Assembly: GCA_027314025.1 (NCBI GenBank)
Contig: DAHVCP010000036.1
Coordinates: 1 to 57,212, forward strand
Length of the DNA: 57,212 nucleotides
Source of the DNA: Acidobacteriota bacterium
GTDB taxonomy: Bacteria > Acidobacteriota > Terriglobia > Terriglobales > SCQP01
Reading direction: 5' to 3'
The position numbers were made by a program, and so were the translations under genes. How positions within the stretch are numbered: the first letter of the stretch is position 1; each line of letters begins with the position of its first letter. This document shows positions 1-8,260 of the stretch, in pieces. The notes under the pieces were generated by a model that was not told the origin of the DNA, ran no database searches, and saw only the letters and a list, made by a program, of their open reading frames with translations.

Positions 1-223
1 GCGGCGCGCCGGTCGGCGGGTGGCTCACGCGGCAGATGTCGCCCAGGTGCTCACCGGTCCGCGGATGGCGCAGCGGCATTAGGACGCCGGACAGGTCGCA
101 TCCGCGATGGCCGCGGTAGCCCAGCGCATCCCGCACCTCGGCGTCGGCGGCCTCACGCCACCCGGCGGCGGTCATCAGGCCCGTCGGGATTCGCAGGGCC
201 GAGGCGATGGCGGCGGCGGTCAT
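1..223 (-). CDS. Primase-like (DUF3854-type) protein, N-terminal fragment
   Basis: The gene starts with ATG at 223 and runs off the left edge, leaving about 74 codons. The visible part reads as a small helical head followed by a segment with YRGH, then CDLSG, then a proline and arginine-rich stretch (LRHPRTGEH). That layout resembles the entry to DUF3854/primase-type domains of integrative elements, where a D-[LM]-SG motif precedes the R-rich strand. Its ATG overlaps the stop codon of the upstream HTH gene (ATGA), so the two are translationally coupled. Family assignment is tentative because the catalytic part is missing. Confidence 0.4.
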   Translation of the reverse strand, partial: MTAAAIASALRIPTGLMTAAGWREAADAEVRDALGYRGHRGCDLSGVLMPLRHPRTGEHLGDICRVSHPPTGAP

Positions 224-507
224 TTCGCCTCCGGCGCGCGCCGGGAGGCGGGGCGGGGCGCGACCGGCCCGGGGTGATCGTGCCGCGTGAACTCGCGCAG
301 CGCAGGCCAAGGCAACAGGCGGCGGCCGCCGATCACGCGCGACGGCAGTGCGCCCCGCGCCAGCAGGCCCTCTACGGTGCGTACGCTGAGGCCGAGGTAC
401 TGCGCGGCGGCGCGCTTGGTGGTCAGGCCGGAGTCGGCGCTAGGGCGGCCTAAGCGATCCGCCACAGCATCGGCGATGGCATTCAGAGCAGCAGGCGACA
501 GGTCCAT
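220..507 (-). CDS. Excisionase-type helix-turn-helix protein
   Basis: This 95-residue protein carries a MerR/excisionase-type winged HTH in its middle: TTKRAAAQYLGLSVRTVEGL, then the RVIGGRRLLPW wing. This is the standard DNA-binding fold of AlpA/Xis proteins and of small regulators in integrative elements. The N-terminal third is a short helix (MDLSPAALNAIADAV) and the C-terminus is basic and proline-rich. Start ATG at 507 was preferred because the longer frame upstream has no coding character. It is coupled to the following primase-like gene by a 4-bp overlap. It could assist excision or regulate the primase operon. Confidence 0.75.
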   Translation of the reverse strand: MDLSPAALNAIADAVADRLGRPSADSGLTTKRAAAQYLGLSVRTVEGLLARGALPSRVIGGRRLLPWPALREFTRHDHPGPVAPRPASRRAPEAK

Positions 508-572
508 GCCGCCAGCGTGGCGCAGCCGCGCACCGCTGGGGGAGGGGCAGTTTCGTGCGATGTTCTGGGCGG

Positions 573-1142
573 CTAGGTCGGCCCGAATATGGAGCGGACC
601 AATCGGGCCCTGTCTCCCGATTCCGCCGACCGGAGGAAGCGTCGGATGCTTCCCTCGTCCACAGGCGCGCCAGGACTGGCGCAAGCCGCCAGGGCAGCCA
701 GCGATTTTGGCCCCAGCCGCAGCCCGTACGCGGCGGCGAGCGCGCGCAGCTCACCCAGATAGTGCTGGGGGTGATAATGCCACCGCGCCGCGCGGCTGTT
801 TGGGAACGGCCCAAGCGCCCGTTCCAAGGCGTCGCTGGCCCCGGCGTGGCGTTTGGCGAACATGACTAACCGGCGGCTACCTTGCCGCTCAGCCGCGACC
901 CTGGCCGCCCGCTGGGCGCTCCGAACCAGCGGCCTTGCCGCGCGAATGCGGTCCTCGGCGCGCGCCGCGATTAAGGCGCCGTTGGCGTGCTGGTAAAGCA
1001 GCCAGAGTGCGTGCGGCCCCAGTTCGGGAACCGCGGCAAGCCGGCGCCAGGCGCGCTCAGCACCCGGATGGCCGCGAAGATTGCCGCGAAATTGCTGCAG
1101 CCAGGCGGAAATGACATCGGGATCGCTCGGCCCAGGGGCCAT
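573..1142 (-). CDS. Hypothetical element-borne protein, 189 aa
   Basis: I do not recognise this protein. It is 189 residues, helical and rich in Ala and Arg, with a central basic stretch (residues about 60-95) and a His-rich patch WHYHPQHYLGEL near residue 122. No signal peptide or membrane segment is visible. The start is well supported: an AAAGGAGG ribosome-binding site lies six bases before the ATG at 1142. It sits between the XRE antitoxin and the excisionase-type gene on the same strand, so it is probably part of the element's early operon. Confidence 0.6.
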   Translation of the reverse strand: MAPGPSDPDVISAWLQQFRGNLRGHPGAERAWRRLAAVPELGPHALWLLYQHANGALIAARAEDRIRAARPLVRSAQRAARVAAERQGSRRLVMFAKRHAGASDALERALGPFPNSRAARWHYHPQHYLGELRALAAAYGLRLGPKSLAALAACASPGAPVDEGSIRRFLRSAESGDRARLVRSIFGPT

Positions 1143-1225
1143 ACCCCGCCTCCTTTAACTGCGCGGTGGTCAGGGCGCCGCCGCGCCGTGACTGTTCCGG
1201 CGGCAGCCACCACGCCTGGCGGCGG

Positions 1226-1510
1226 CTAGGCGGCCACGGTCACGCGCACCCGCCGGCCGAGAGCGGCGGCGACGTTGACCAGCGCATCGAGGGAGAACCG
1301 GGAGATGCGCCCGCGCAGCAGATCGTTGATCCGGGGCTGGGAAACCCGGCAGCGCCGCGCCGCCTCCGCCTGGGTCCAGCCCTTGGCGCGGATGATCTTC
1401 TCGATCTGGCGCATCAACTCGCTCCGCGCGCGCAGGTTCTCGGCTTCGGGGCGGCTCTCGGCGAGGGCGTCCCAAACGTCGGTGAACTCCTTGCCTTGCG
1501 TTCGGCTCAT
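1226..1510 (-). CDS. XRE-family antitoxin (HigA-like)
   Basis: This is a 94-residue Cro/C1-type HTH protein. The DNA-binding region reads GWTQAEAARRCRVSQPRIND, followed by a helix and a C-terminal strand LGRRVRVTVAA. It is typical of XRE antitoxins that partner RelE/HigB-type toxins: the N-terminal part binds the toxin and the HTH represses the operon. Its ATG overlaps the toxin stop codon (ATGA at 1507-1510), so toxin is first and antitoxin second, the HigBA order. The likely role is stabilisation of the integrated element. Confidence 0.82.
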   Translation of the reverse strand: MSRTQGKEFTDVWDALAESRPEAENLRARSELMRQIEKIIRAKGWTQAEAARRCRVSQPRINDLLRGRISRFSLDALVNVAAALGRRVRVTVAA

Positions 1511-1833
1511 GATCCCTGTCCCTCCAGTTCGGCAAAGCGCTTGCGGGCTAGCTCCAGATCGCGGCGCGCGGTGGCCTGGCTCTTCTTCGCAAAGGCGTGC
1601 AGCACGTACACCGCTTCCGCCCGGCGGGCAAGGCAGATCACCCGGTAGGCGCCGCTCGCCTCCCGGATGCGAATCTCCCGCACGCCCCGGCCCAGGGCCG
1701 GCATCGGCTTGGAATCGCCGGGCTGTTCGCCGCGCTGCACCCTCCATAGCTGGTAGCCAGCCTGCTGCCGCGCCTCCTCCGGGAACTCCCGCAGCCGTTC
1801 CAGGGAGTCGCCCAGAAAGCGGATCGGCTTCAC
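1507..1833 (-). CDS. RelE/HigB-type toxin (Gp49-like)
   Basis: This 108-residue protein belongs to the phage-derived Gp49/HigB-like toxin family (RelE fold). Landmarks are the N-terminal PIRFLGDSLERLREFP helix, the central KPMPALGRGVREIRIRE strands, the YRVICLARRAEAVYVLHAFAKKSQ segment with the conserved F-x-KK-x-Q, and the terminal helix. Such toxins cleave mRNA on the ribosome. The gene precedes and overlaps the XRE antitoxin gene by four bases. Length matches the family. Whether it is active cannot be told from sequence. Confidence 0.82.
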   Translation of the reverse strand: MKPIRFLGDSLERLREFPEEARQQAGYQLWRVQRGEQPGDSKPMPALGRGVREIRIREASGAYRVICLARRAEAVYVLHAFAKKSQATARRDLELARKRFAELEGQGS

Positions 1834-1880
1834 CCGCTGATTATACTCGAATGGATATAGGAGTCAACCCGGCCCAGCGG

Positions 1881-2024
1881 CTAGGCTGGCGGCGCGAGCC
1901 ACCACGCCCGCTTGCAGGCCGGGCACCAGTACAGCCCGGCGCCGCAGTACAGCCCCGCCGCCCCGCAGCGGGGACAGGGCGGGGCCAGTGGCGGCATGGG
2001 CGGGGGCGTGTTTTCCATTGACAT
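1881..2024 (-). CDS. Mini zinc-ribbon protein, 47 aa
   Basis: A short minus-strand frame starts with ATG at 2024 (a second ATG follows two codons later) and ends with TAG at 1881-1883. It encodes a proline-rich head and then CPRC, a 12-residue loop and CPAC, followed by KRAWWLAPPA. The two CxxC knuckles predict a zinc ribbon. It fills the gap between the toxin gene and the divergently transcribed integrase operon. Function unknown. Similar tiny zinc ribbons are common in phages and integrative elements. Confidence 0.55.
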   Translation of the reverse strand: MSMENTPPPMPPLAPPCPRCGAAGLYCGAGLYWCPACKRAWWLAPPA

Positions 2025-2052
2025 AGCAATCCAAAACGTTCAGGATAGCGGC

Positions 2053-2217
2053 ATGGCTAACAAGGCGCTGTCGGAGGCGGGGCGGGCGATGGGGCGTAAA
2101 TCGTACAAGGTGCGCCTGGAGCGGTTCGGCCTGGAGCGGCTGCAAGAGATCGCCCGCGAGAACGGCAGGCTCGGCGGCCGGCCCAAGGGTGGCGCGAAGA
2201 AAGGCGGCTCCAAATGA
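2053..2217 (+). CDS. Small basic protein upstream of integrase, 54 aa
   Basis: This small, strongly basic protein starts with ATG at 2053 and ends in a run of Gly, Lys and Arg (GRLGGRPKGGAKKGGSK). Its stop overlaps the integrase start (ATGA at 2214-2217), so the two are translationally coupled. Position and charge suggest an accessory DNA-binding factor for recombination, but it shows no recognisable HTH and this is a guess. A longer upstream frame exists, but its residues are low-complexity. Confidence 0.55.
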   Translation: MANKALSEAGRAMGRKSYKVRLERFGLERLQEIARENGRLGGRPKGGAKKGGSK

Positions 2218-3416
2218 CGGACGAAACCACGGCGGTAGCGCCGAAGCGGCGGCGCGCCCCGGCCAAGGTGCGGGGCATCTATGAAAAGGTGAAGGGCAGC
2301 GGCGTCTGGTGGGTGCGCTGCGCGGACTGCACGGGCCGCGAGCGGCGGGAAAAAGCCGGGACTCGGGGGATGGCCATCGCCCTGCTCGATAAACGGCGTA
2401 TGGAGCGGCGGCAGGGCATCAAGCTGCCCGAGACCCTCCGGCACAAGACCGTCACGGTCGCCGAATTGGTGGAAGCCGCCGTGGCCTACGGGCGGCAGCA
2501 CCACCGCAGCCTGGGCGGCGACAACCACCGCTCCAAGCTGCTGCTGGCGCTGTTCGGCGGGATGGCCGCGGACGCCCTGACGCCGGAGATTTTGGAGCGG
2601 AAACTGGCGGCGGCGGCGGCGGAGCGCGAGTGGCGGCCCGGGACATTCAACCGCCACAAGGCGTTCTTGAGCCTGGCTTACCGGCTGGCCATAGCCAATG
2701 GCAAGGCCAAGTCGAATCCCGGCCGCCTGGTGCGCCAGCGCCACGAGGACAACGCCCGCGTCCGCTGGCTCTCCGCGGAGGAAGAATCCCGGCTGGTGAC
2801 CGTGTTGGAGCGGCACTACCCAGCGGAACTGGCCGCCTTCATGCTCAGCCTGCATACCGGCATGCGGCGCTCCGAGCAGTACGGCCTGACCTGGGATTGC
2901 GTTGATCTGGAGAGGCGGCAGCTGACCATCCCGCGCAGCAAGCACGGCGGCATCAGGTACGTCGAACTGGACGATACCGCCATGGCGGCCTTGCTGGCCT
3001 TGCGGGGCCGGAGCGATGGAGCGGGGAAGGTGATGGTGGCCGGGATCAGCGGCCACGGCAAGCTCAAGGGCGAAGCTCTCAAGACCCCGAAGCAGTGGTT
3101 TGCCGCCGCCTGCCGGAAGGCCGGGCTGGCGGACTACACCTGGCACGCCAACCGGCACACCTTCGCCTCGCGGCTGGTGATGGCTGGCGTGGGGCTGGCG
3201 GACGTGAAAGACTTGATGGGGCACAAGAGCTTCGCCATGACGCTTCGGTACGCCCATTTGGCCCCCCAGCACAAATTGGCCGCGGTGCGGAAGCTGGACG
3301 GCTGGGGCCGGGAGGCGGCCTTGGCCGGTGTACAATCCGGCACCACAACCGGCACCGGGCCATCGGAGGCGTCCGGGCCTTTGGCGGCTAAAGCGGCGCA
3401 AGTGACTGTGCAGTAA
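2214..3416 (+). CDS. int: Tyrosine recombinase (phage-type integrase)
   Basis: This 400-residue site-specific integrase catalyses strand exchange between the element and its chromosomal attachment site. The catalytic set is visible: Arg218 in GMRRSEQYG, His311 and Arg314 in WHANRHTF, His337 in MGHKSF and the nucleophile Tyr346 in LRYAHL. The N-terminal part (about residues 60-160) is the helical core-binding domain. The very N-terminus has a two-cysteine RCADC segment. It is translated with the small basic gene upstream and ends 16 bp before tRNA-Leu(UAA), the likely integration target. The element lies on the 5' side of the tRNA, which is not the usual arrangement. Confidence 0.95.
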   Translation: MTDETTAVAPKRRRAPAKVRGIYEKVKGSGVWWVRCADCTGRERREKAGTRGMAIALLDKRRMERRQGIKLPETLRHKTVTVAELVEAAVAYGRQHHRSLGGDNHRSKLLLALFGGMAADALTPEILERKLAAAAAEREWRPGTFNRHKAFLSLAYRLAIANGKAKSNPGRLVRQRHEDNARVRWLSAEEESRLVTVLERHYPAELAAFMLSLHTGMRRSEQYGLTWDCVDLERRQLTIPRSKHGGIRYVELDDTAMAALLALRGRSDGAGKVMVAGISGHGKLKGEALKTPKQWFAAACRKAGLADYTWHANRHTFASRLVMAGVGLADVKDLMGHKSFAMTLRYAHLAPQHKLAAVRKLDGWGREAALAGVQSGTTTGTGPSEASGPLAAKAAQVTVQ

Positions 3417-3432
3417 GACGTTGCATCCATCC

Positions 3433-3521
3433 GCCCGGGTGGCGAAATCGGCAGACGCACGGGACTTAAAATCCCGGGTCTCGAAAGGGACGTGCGGGTT
3501 CGAGTCCCGCCCCGGGCACCA
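3433..3521 (+). tRNA. tRNA-Leu (anticodon UAA), CCA encoded
   Basis: The acceptor stem GCCCGGG pairs with CCCGGGC, with discriminator A at 3518 and encoded CCA at 3519-3521. The D arm carries GGCGAAATCGG. The anticodon stem CGGGA/TCCCG encloses the loop CTTAAAA, giving anticodon TAA at 3467-3469. A long variable arm and the T arm with GGTTCGAGTCC follow, as in class II leucine tRNAs. It decodes UUA/UUG. It is the probable attachment site of the adjacent integrase. Confidence 0.95.
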
Positions 3522-3798
3522 GGCGTAATGCGCGCGTGGCGCATGCTCGCCAGTGGGAAAGTGCAGCAGCCGCAGTTCTCCGCGATGAAAGCCGGCCGGC
3601 AGTGCGTCCACGGACGCGCCGGTTGCGACCACGACACCGGCGGTTGTAGGCGTTTTGCACGAGAATCGCCGGCTCTAACCCCTACACCACTCGATACCTG
3701 CTCCTCTGTCCAGTTGCGCCCACCCCTAGCTGGCCCGCTACTCTCGGCCTACACGGCGGTTTTCCGGCCTGATGGGCGTCCGCCGTGCGGGCAGATAC
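3522..3798. other. Intergenic region upstream of pilB
   Basis: This 277-bp stretch between tRNA-Leu and pilB has no supported gene. Its reading frames are fragments, including the familiar false peptide from a reverse-read tRNA gene. It should contain the pilB promoter, but no convincing -35/-10 pair could be picked by eye. Confidence 0.5.
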
Positions 3799-5517
3799 AT
3801 GTCTTTGCGTCTCGGCGAATTGTTAGTCAAGGAAAAGGTGATCAGCGCCACCCAATTGGAAGAGGCGCTCGGTCACCAGAAGCGCCATGGCGGGCGCCTA
3901 GGCTCCGCCCTCGTCAAGCTTCGCTTCTGTTCCGAGGATGAAGTCGCCAGCTTCCTTTCCCGCCAATATGGCGTTCCCGCCCTGAACCTTAAGGACTTCG
4001 AGATTGATCGTAACGTTTTGAAGCTGGTTTCCCGGGAGGTCGCCGAGCACAATCAGGTAATTCCGCTAAGCCGCAACGGCACCTCCGTCACGCTGGCCAT
4101 GACCGATCCCAGCGAGTTGGCCGTGGTGCAGACCATCGAGTTCTCCACCGGCCTCAAGGTGATCCCCGTGGTCGCCACGGAGAGCCAGGTTCTGGACACG
4201 ATCGGCAAGTTCTATTACGACGGCGTGGAAGAGGGCAAGCTCACCGAGCTGATGGACGAGATCGAGTCCGAGGAGCCCGGCGCGGTCGAAGTTCAGGACA
4301 CCGAAAGCGACCTTGACTTGGAGGACTTGGAGCGCGCGGCGGAAGAGGCCCCGGTCGTTCGCCTGGTCAACGCCATCCTGTTCGACGCGGTGCGCCGCGG
4401 CGCGAGCGACATTCACATCGAGCCATACGAAAAGGAGTTCCGCGTTCGCTACCGCATTGACGGCATCCTGCAAGAGATCATGAGCCCGCCGATCCGGTTA
4501 CGCGACGCGGTGACCAGCCGCATCAAGATCATGGCCAAGCTGGACATCAGCGAGAAGCGCCTTCCCCAGGATGGCCGCATCATGCTGAAGATGACGCGCG
4601 AGGGCCGCAAGCGCGTTCTCGACCTGCGCGTCTCGATCCTGCCGACGCTCTTCGGCGAAAAGATCGTGATGCGTCTGCTGGACAAGGAAAATCTCCGCCT
4701 GGACATGACCAAGCTGGGCTTCGAGCCGGAGTCGCTGGCCAAGTTTCAGGACGCGATCCATAAGCCCTACGGCATGGTGCTAGTCACTGGGCCCACCGGC
4801 AGCGGCAAGACCAATACGCTCTACAGTTCCGTTGCCCAGCTCAACACCCCGGACGTCAACATCATGACCGCCGAGGATCCGGTCGAGTTCCAGCTGCCCG
4901 GAATCAACCAGGTGCACATGAAGGAGCAGATCGGCCTCAATTTCGCCGCCGCGCTGCGCTCGTTCCTTCGCCAGGATCCCAATATCATCCTGGTCGGCGA
5001 AATTCGCGATTTCGAGACCGCCGAAATCGCCGTCAAGGCGGCGCTGACCGGCCATTTGGTGCTCTCCACGCTCCATACCAATGACGCCCCGTCCACGATC
5101 AGCCGCCTCATGAATATGGGCGTCGAGCCGTTTCTCGTGGCCACCAGCGTGCATCTGATTTGTGCCCAGCGGCTGGTTCGCCGCATCTGTAGCCAGTGCG
5201 TCCAGCTACAGGAGGTGCCGCTCCGCGAGTTGCTGGATATCGGCTATTCGGCCGAGGAAGCGAAGCAGGTCAATATCTCCAAGGGGGCGGGCTGCTCCAC
5301 CTGCAACGGCACCGGCTATAAGGGCCGCGTCGGGCTTTACGAGGTGATGGCGGTGGATGACGCCATCCGCGAGTTGGTCCTGGTGGGCGCTTCGGCGATC
5401 GAACTCAAGAAGAAGGCCATTGAGCGCGGAATGATTACGCTGCGCCGGAGCGGCCTAATGAAAGCGGCGCAAGGGATGACCACGCTGGAAGAGGTCCTGC
5501 GCGAAACCGTCCTCTGA
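3799..5517 (+). CDS. pilB: Type IV pilus assembly ATPase PilB
   Basis: This is the hexameric cytoplasmic extension motor of the type IV pilus (GspE/PilB family), 572 residues. The N-terminal MshEN-type domain (LRLGELLVKEKVIS) is followed by a linker and the ATPase core. Walker A is GPTGSGKT near residue 331, the Asp/Walker B region is ILVGEIRD near 397, and a tetracysteine zinc site (CSQC near 463, CSTC near 498) is characteristic of PilB and absent from PilT. ATG at 3799 was chosen because family members begin MSLRLGE; an ATG nine codons upstream also exists. It is followed by pilT and pilC in one operon. Confidence 0.96.
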   Translation: MSLRLGELLVKEKVISATQLEEALGHQKRHGGRLGSALVKLRFCSEDEVASFLSRQYGVPALNLKDFEIDRNVLKLVSREVAEHNQVIPLSRNGTSVTLAMTDPSELAVVQTIEFSTGLKVIPVVATESQVLDTIGKFYYDGVEEGKLTELMDEIESEEPGAVEVQDTESDLDLEDLERAAEEAPVVRLVNAILFDAVRRGASDIHIEPYEKEFRVRYRIDGILQEIMSPPIRLRDAVTSRIKIMAKLDISEKRLPQDGRIMLKMTREGRKRVLDLRVSILPTLFGEKIVMRLLDKENLRLDMTKLGFEPESLAKFQDAIHKPYGMVLVTGPTGSGKTNTLYSSVAQLNTPDVNIMTAEDPVEFQLPGINQVHMKEQIGLNFAAALRSFLRQDPNIILVGEIRDFETAEIAVKAALTGHLVLSTLHTNDAPSTISRLMNMGVEPFLVATSVHLICAQRLVRRICSQCVQLQEVPLRELLDIGYSAEEAKQVNISKGAGCSTCNGTGYKGRVGLYEVMAVDDAIRELVLVGASAIELKKKAIERGMITLRRSGLMKAAQGMTTLEEVLRETVL

Positions 5518-5535
5518 TGTTTCCTGGATACCGAC

Positions 5536-6645
5536 ATGAACTACGGCCTCAGTGATCTCCTCAAGCGGCTGCTGGAACTGGAAGGCAGCGACCTCCACCT
5601 CGCTACCAACGCCCCCCCCATGGTGCGCGTTCACGGTGATTTGCAACCGCTGGATCTGCCCGCCTTGACCCCGGCGGACACCAAGCATCTCGCCTATTCC
5701 GTACTGACCGATTCCCAGAAGCATCGGCTGGAGGAAACGCTGGAACTGGACTTCTCCTTCGGGATGAAGGGACTCGCGCGCTTCCGCGGCAACATCTTTC
5801 ATCAGCGCGGCGCCGTGGGCGCCGTTTTCCGCGTGATTCCGGTGGATATCCTCGGCTTCGAAGCCCTGGAACTGCCGCCGATCGTCGCCAAGCTGTGCGA
5901 TAAGCCCCGCGGCCTCATCTTGGTGACCGGCCCCACCGGCAGCGGTAAATCCACCACGCTGGCGGCGATGATTGACCGCATCAATTCGAACGAACACGGC
6001 CACATTCTCACCATCGAAGACCCCATCGAGTTTGTGCACCAGCACAAGAGTTGCGTCGTCAACCAGAGGGAGGTGTTGGCGGACACCAAGGGGTTCAGTA
6101 ACGCGCTCCGGGCGGCCTTGCGCCAAGACCCGGACGTGGTCCTCATCGGCGAGTTGCGCGACCTGGAGACGATCGAGAGCGCCCTGCGCATCGCGGAAAC
6201 GGGCCACTTGACCTTCGGCACCCTGCACACCAATTCCGCCGTCAGCACCATCAACCGCGTGGTGGACGTCTTCCCCGCCTATCAGCAAGCGCAGATTCGG
6301 GCCCAATTGTCGCTGGTGCTGGAAGGCATTCTGTGCCAGTCCTTGCTGCCCCGGATCGGCGGCGGCCGCTGCATGGCCATGGAAGTCCTGGTGCCGAACG
6401 CCGCGGTTCGGAACCTGATCCGCGAGGATAAGGTTCACCAAATTTACTCCAGCATGCAAACCGGCCAAGACAAGTACGGAATGCAGACGTTCAACCAAAG
6501 TCTGCTGCAGTTGTATCTGGCCCGGAAAATTACTCAATCGACCGCCGTGACCGCCTCCTCCTTGGTGGATGAGCTACAGGACATGATGAACCGCGCCGAG
6601 CAAGGCGCCGGCCCGCGCCCGGCCATGGCCGGCGCGCGGCGCTAA
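5536..6645 (+). CDS. pilT: Twitching motility retraction ATPase PilT
   Basis: This is the retraction motor that depolymerises pili, 369 residues, close to the family norm. The N-terminal PAS-like domain begins LSDLLKRLLELEGSDLHL. The RecA-like core has Walker A GPTGSGKST near residue 132, the Asp box EDPIEFVH, the Walker B region DVVLIGELRD and the His box GHLTFGTLHTNS. The C-terminal PilT signature appears as VRNLIREDK. The zinc-binding cysteines of PilB are missing, as expected. It lies 18 bp after pilB and 12 bp before pilC. The tail after the last helix is low-complexity (AGPRPAMAGARR). Confidence 0.96.
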   Translation: MNYGLSDLLKRLLELEGSDLHLATNAPPMVRVHGDLQPLDLPALTPADTKHLAYSVLTDSQKHRLEETLELDFSFGMKGLARFRGNIFHQRGAVGAVFRVIPVDILGFEALELPPIVAKLCDKPRGLILVTGPTGSGKSTTLAAMIDRINSNEHGHILTIEDPIEFVHQHKSCVVNQREVLADTKGFSNALRAALRQDPDVVLIGELRDLETIESALRIAETGHLTFGTLHTNSAVSTINRVVDVFPAYQQAQIRAQLSLVLEGILCQSLLPRIGGGRCMAMEVLVPNAAVRNLIREDKVHQIYSSMQTGQDKYGMQTFNQSLLQLYLARKITQSTAVTASSLVDELQDMMNRAEQGAGPRPAMAGARR

Positions 6646-6657
6646 CGAGGAATCCCC

Positions 6658-7875
6658 ATGCCAACGTACACGTATCAAGGTGTTGCCCGCGGCGGCCAGC
6701 GCGTGAACGGCGAGCGCATCGCCCCCAGCAAGCAAGCGCTGCAGATCGTCTTGCGCCGGGAGCAAATCTCTCCGACCCGTATCCAGGAAAAGGGCAAGGA
6801 AATCGCCATTCCTTCGTTCGGAAGCCGCAAGGTGACCGCGAAGGATCAGGCGGTCTTTTTCCGCCAGTTTTCCGTCATGATCGACGCCGGCCTGCCATTG
6901 GTGCAGTGCCTGGAGCTGATTGGCGGCAACCAGGAAAATCCCGCATTTGCCCGGGTGTTGGCCTCGGTGCGCAGCACCGTCGAGGGCGGCTCGACCCTGG
7001 CGAATGCGATGCGCCAGCATCCCAAGGTATTCGACGATCTCACCACCAACATGATCGAGGCGGGCGAGACCGGCGGCATCCTGGACACCATCCTGCAGCG
7101 CCTTTCCACCCACATCGAGAAGATCGTCAAGCTGCGTGCCGCCGTCAAGAGCGCCTCGATGTATCCGATCACGATTATCAGCTTCACTGTTTTGATTGTC
7201 TTCTTCCTGCTCTGGAAGATCGTGCCCATCTTCACCAACTTGTTCGCGAGCTTGAACGCCAAGCTGCCGTTGCCGACCATCATCGTCATTCGGCTCAGCA
7301 GTTTCATCGGCTCCTTCTGGTACTTGCTCCTCGGTTTCCCGGTGGTGCTGTTCATCGTTCACCGCCAGGTGAAGAAGACGCCCAAGGGCCGCCTGTGGCT
7401 GGACAACATGCAGCTCAAGCTGCCGAAGATTGGACCGGTGATGCGCAAGATCGCGATCGCCCGCTTTACCCGCACCTTGGGCACCCTGATCACCAGCGGC
7501 GTGCCGATTCTGGACGGCTTGGCGATCACCGCGCGCACCTCGGGCAATGCCGTGATCGAACAAGCGTTGATGCGGGTTCGCCGCGCCGTGGAGACCGGAC
7601 GAACCATCATTGATCCGCTGCGGGACAGCGGCATCTTCCCCAACATGGTCGTGCAAATGATCGGCGCCGGAGAACAAACCGGCGCCATGGACGCGATGTT
7701 GCAGAAAATCGGCGACTTCTACGAGGAAGAGGTGGATAACGCCATCAAGAACCTGCTGGCGTTGATGGAGCCGATCATGATCATGGTCCTGGGCGTCGCC
7801 GTCGGCGGTATCGTCATTTCGATGTACCTGCCCATGTTCAGCCTGCTGGCGCAGATGTCCAGTCAGGTTCACTAG
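6658..7875 (+). CDS. pilC: Type IV pilus inner-membrane platform protein PilC
   Basis: This 405-residue polytopic protein of the GspF/PilC family couples the PilB and PilT motors to the growing pilus base. It opens with the family start PTYTYQGVARGGQRVNGE and has two T2SSF repeats: DQAVFFRQFSVMIDAGLPL and ARFTRTLGTLITSGVPILD. Hydrophobic segments lie near residues 167-195, 220-240 and 370-395. A GAGGAA ribosome-binding site precedes the ATG. Together with pilB and pilT it forms the motor-platform operon. The alignment and secretin genes are 44 kb away in this window. Confidence 0.96.
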   Translation: MPTYTYQGVARGGQRVNGERIAPSKQALQIVLRREQISPTRIQEKGKEIAIPSFGSRKVTAKDQAVFFRQFSVMIDAGLPLVQCLELIGGNQENPAFARVLASVRSTVEGGSTLANAMRQHPKVFDDLTTNMIEAGETGGILDTILQRLSTHIEKIVKLRAAVKSASMYPITIISFTVLIVFFLLWKIVPIFTNLFASLNAKLPLPTIIVIRLSSFIGSFWYLLLGFPVVLFIVHRQVKKTPKGRLWLDNMQLKLPKIGPVMRKIAIARFTRTLGTLITSGVPILDGLAITARTSGNAVIEQALMRVRRAVETGRTIIDPLRDSGIFPNMVVQMIGAGEQTGAMDAMLQKIGDFYEEEVDNAIKNLLALMEPIMIMVLGVAVGGIVISMYLPMFSLLAQMSSQVH

Positions 7876-8260
7876 CCTCGGGGCAGCGGATCGCCGTGCC
7901 CGTGCGGGCCTATCCCGCGCGGCAGTAAGCCGCTGTGCTCGCGCCGCGAATCGCGGGGGCCGCGCCGTTGGCTCGGCGAGCGGCGCCGGCGCGACAGGCC
8001 ATAGGGAAGCCCACGCAACTCCGCCCGGCGGCGCGCCCCTGAGCAGCGAGGCGGCGCCGCCCGCAGCGACCGCAAGCGGGGCGCCGCAGGGCGCCAAGCA
8101 GCTGCCGGGCCGGGGTGCCGCGGCCGCGGCCCAGCTTGCGGATAAGCGGCGCTCCGCGCGGCGCCGGTCGAGGCTGGGCGCCCCGCATTCGGCGGGGCGG
8201 TAGCCCGCGCCCAGCATGATGCGCAGCCGGACCGCGGCGCCATGGAGCGCACGCCAGGGT
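7876..8260. other. GC-rich intergenic region after pilC
   Basis: This 385-bp stretch separates pilC from the converging cytochrome c gene. It is extremely GC-rich and full of short inverted repeats (for example GCCCG-TG-CGGGC at 7898-7909). Long frames occur on both strands but their composition is Arg/Ala/Gly low-complexity with no family signature. It probably holds the transcription ends of the two convergent units. No clear T-tract terminator was seen. Confidence 0.5.

Larger units (their letters stand above)
1..3416. mobile_element. Right end of an integrative element next to tRNA-Leu
   Basis: A compact set of mobile-element genes fills this end of the window: a primase-like fragment, an excisionase-type HTH, an unknown protein, a toxin-antitoxin pair, a zinc ribbon, a small basic protein and a tyrosine integrase 16 bp from a tRNA-Leu gene. 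Integrase plus HTH plus primase is the core set of many integrative mobilizable elements and phage satellites. The left end lies outside the window, so size and class are unknown. No structural phage gene is seen in this part. Confidence 0.7.

Noticed and set aside
3466-3660. Minus-strand frame with a GAGLEPARPFRDPGF-like peptide
   Set aside because: This is the well-known spurious translation of a tRNA gene read backwards; it covers tRNA-Leu.
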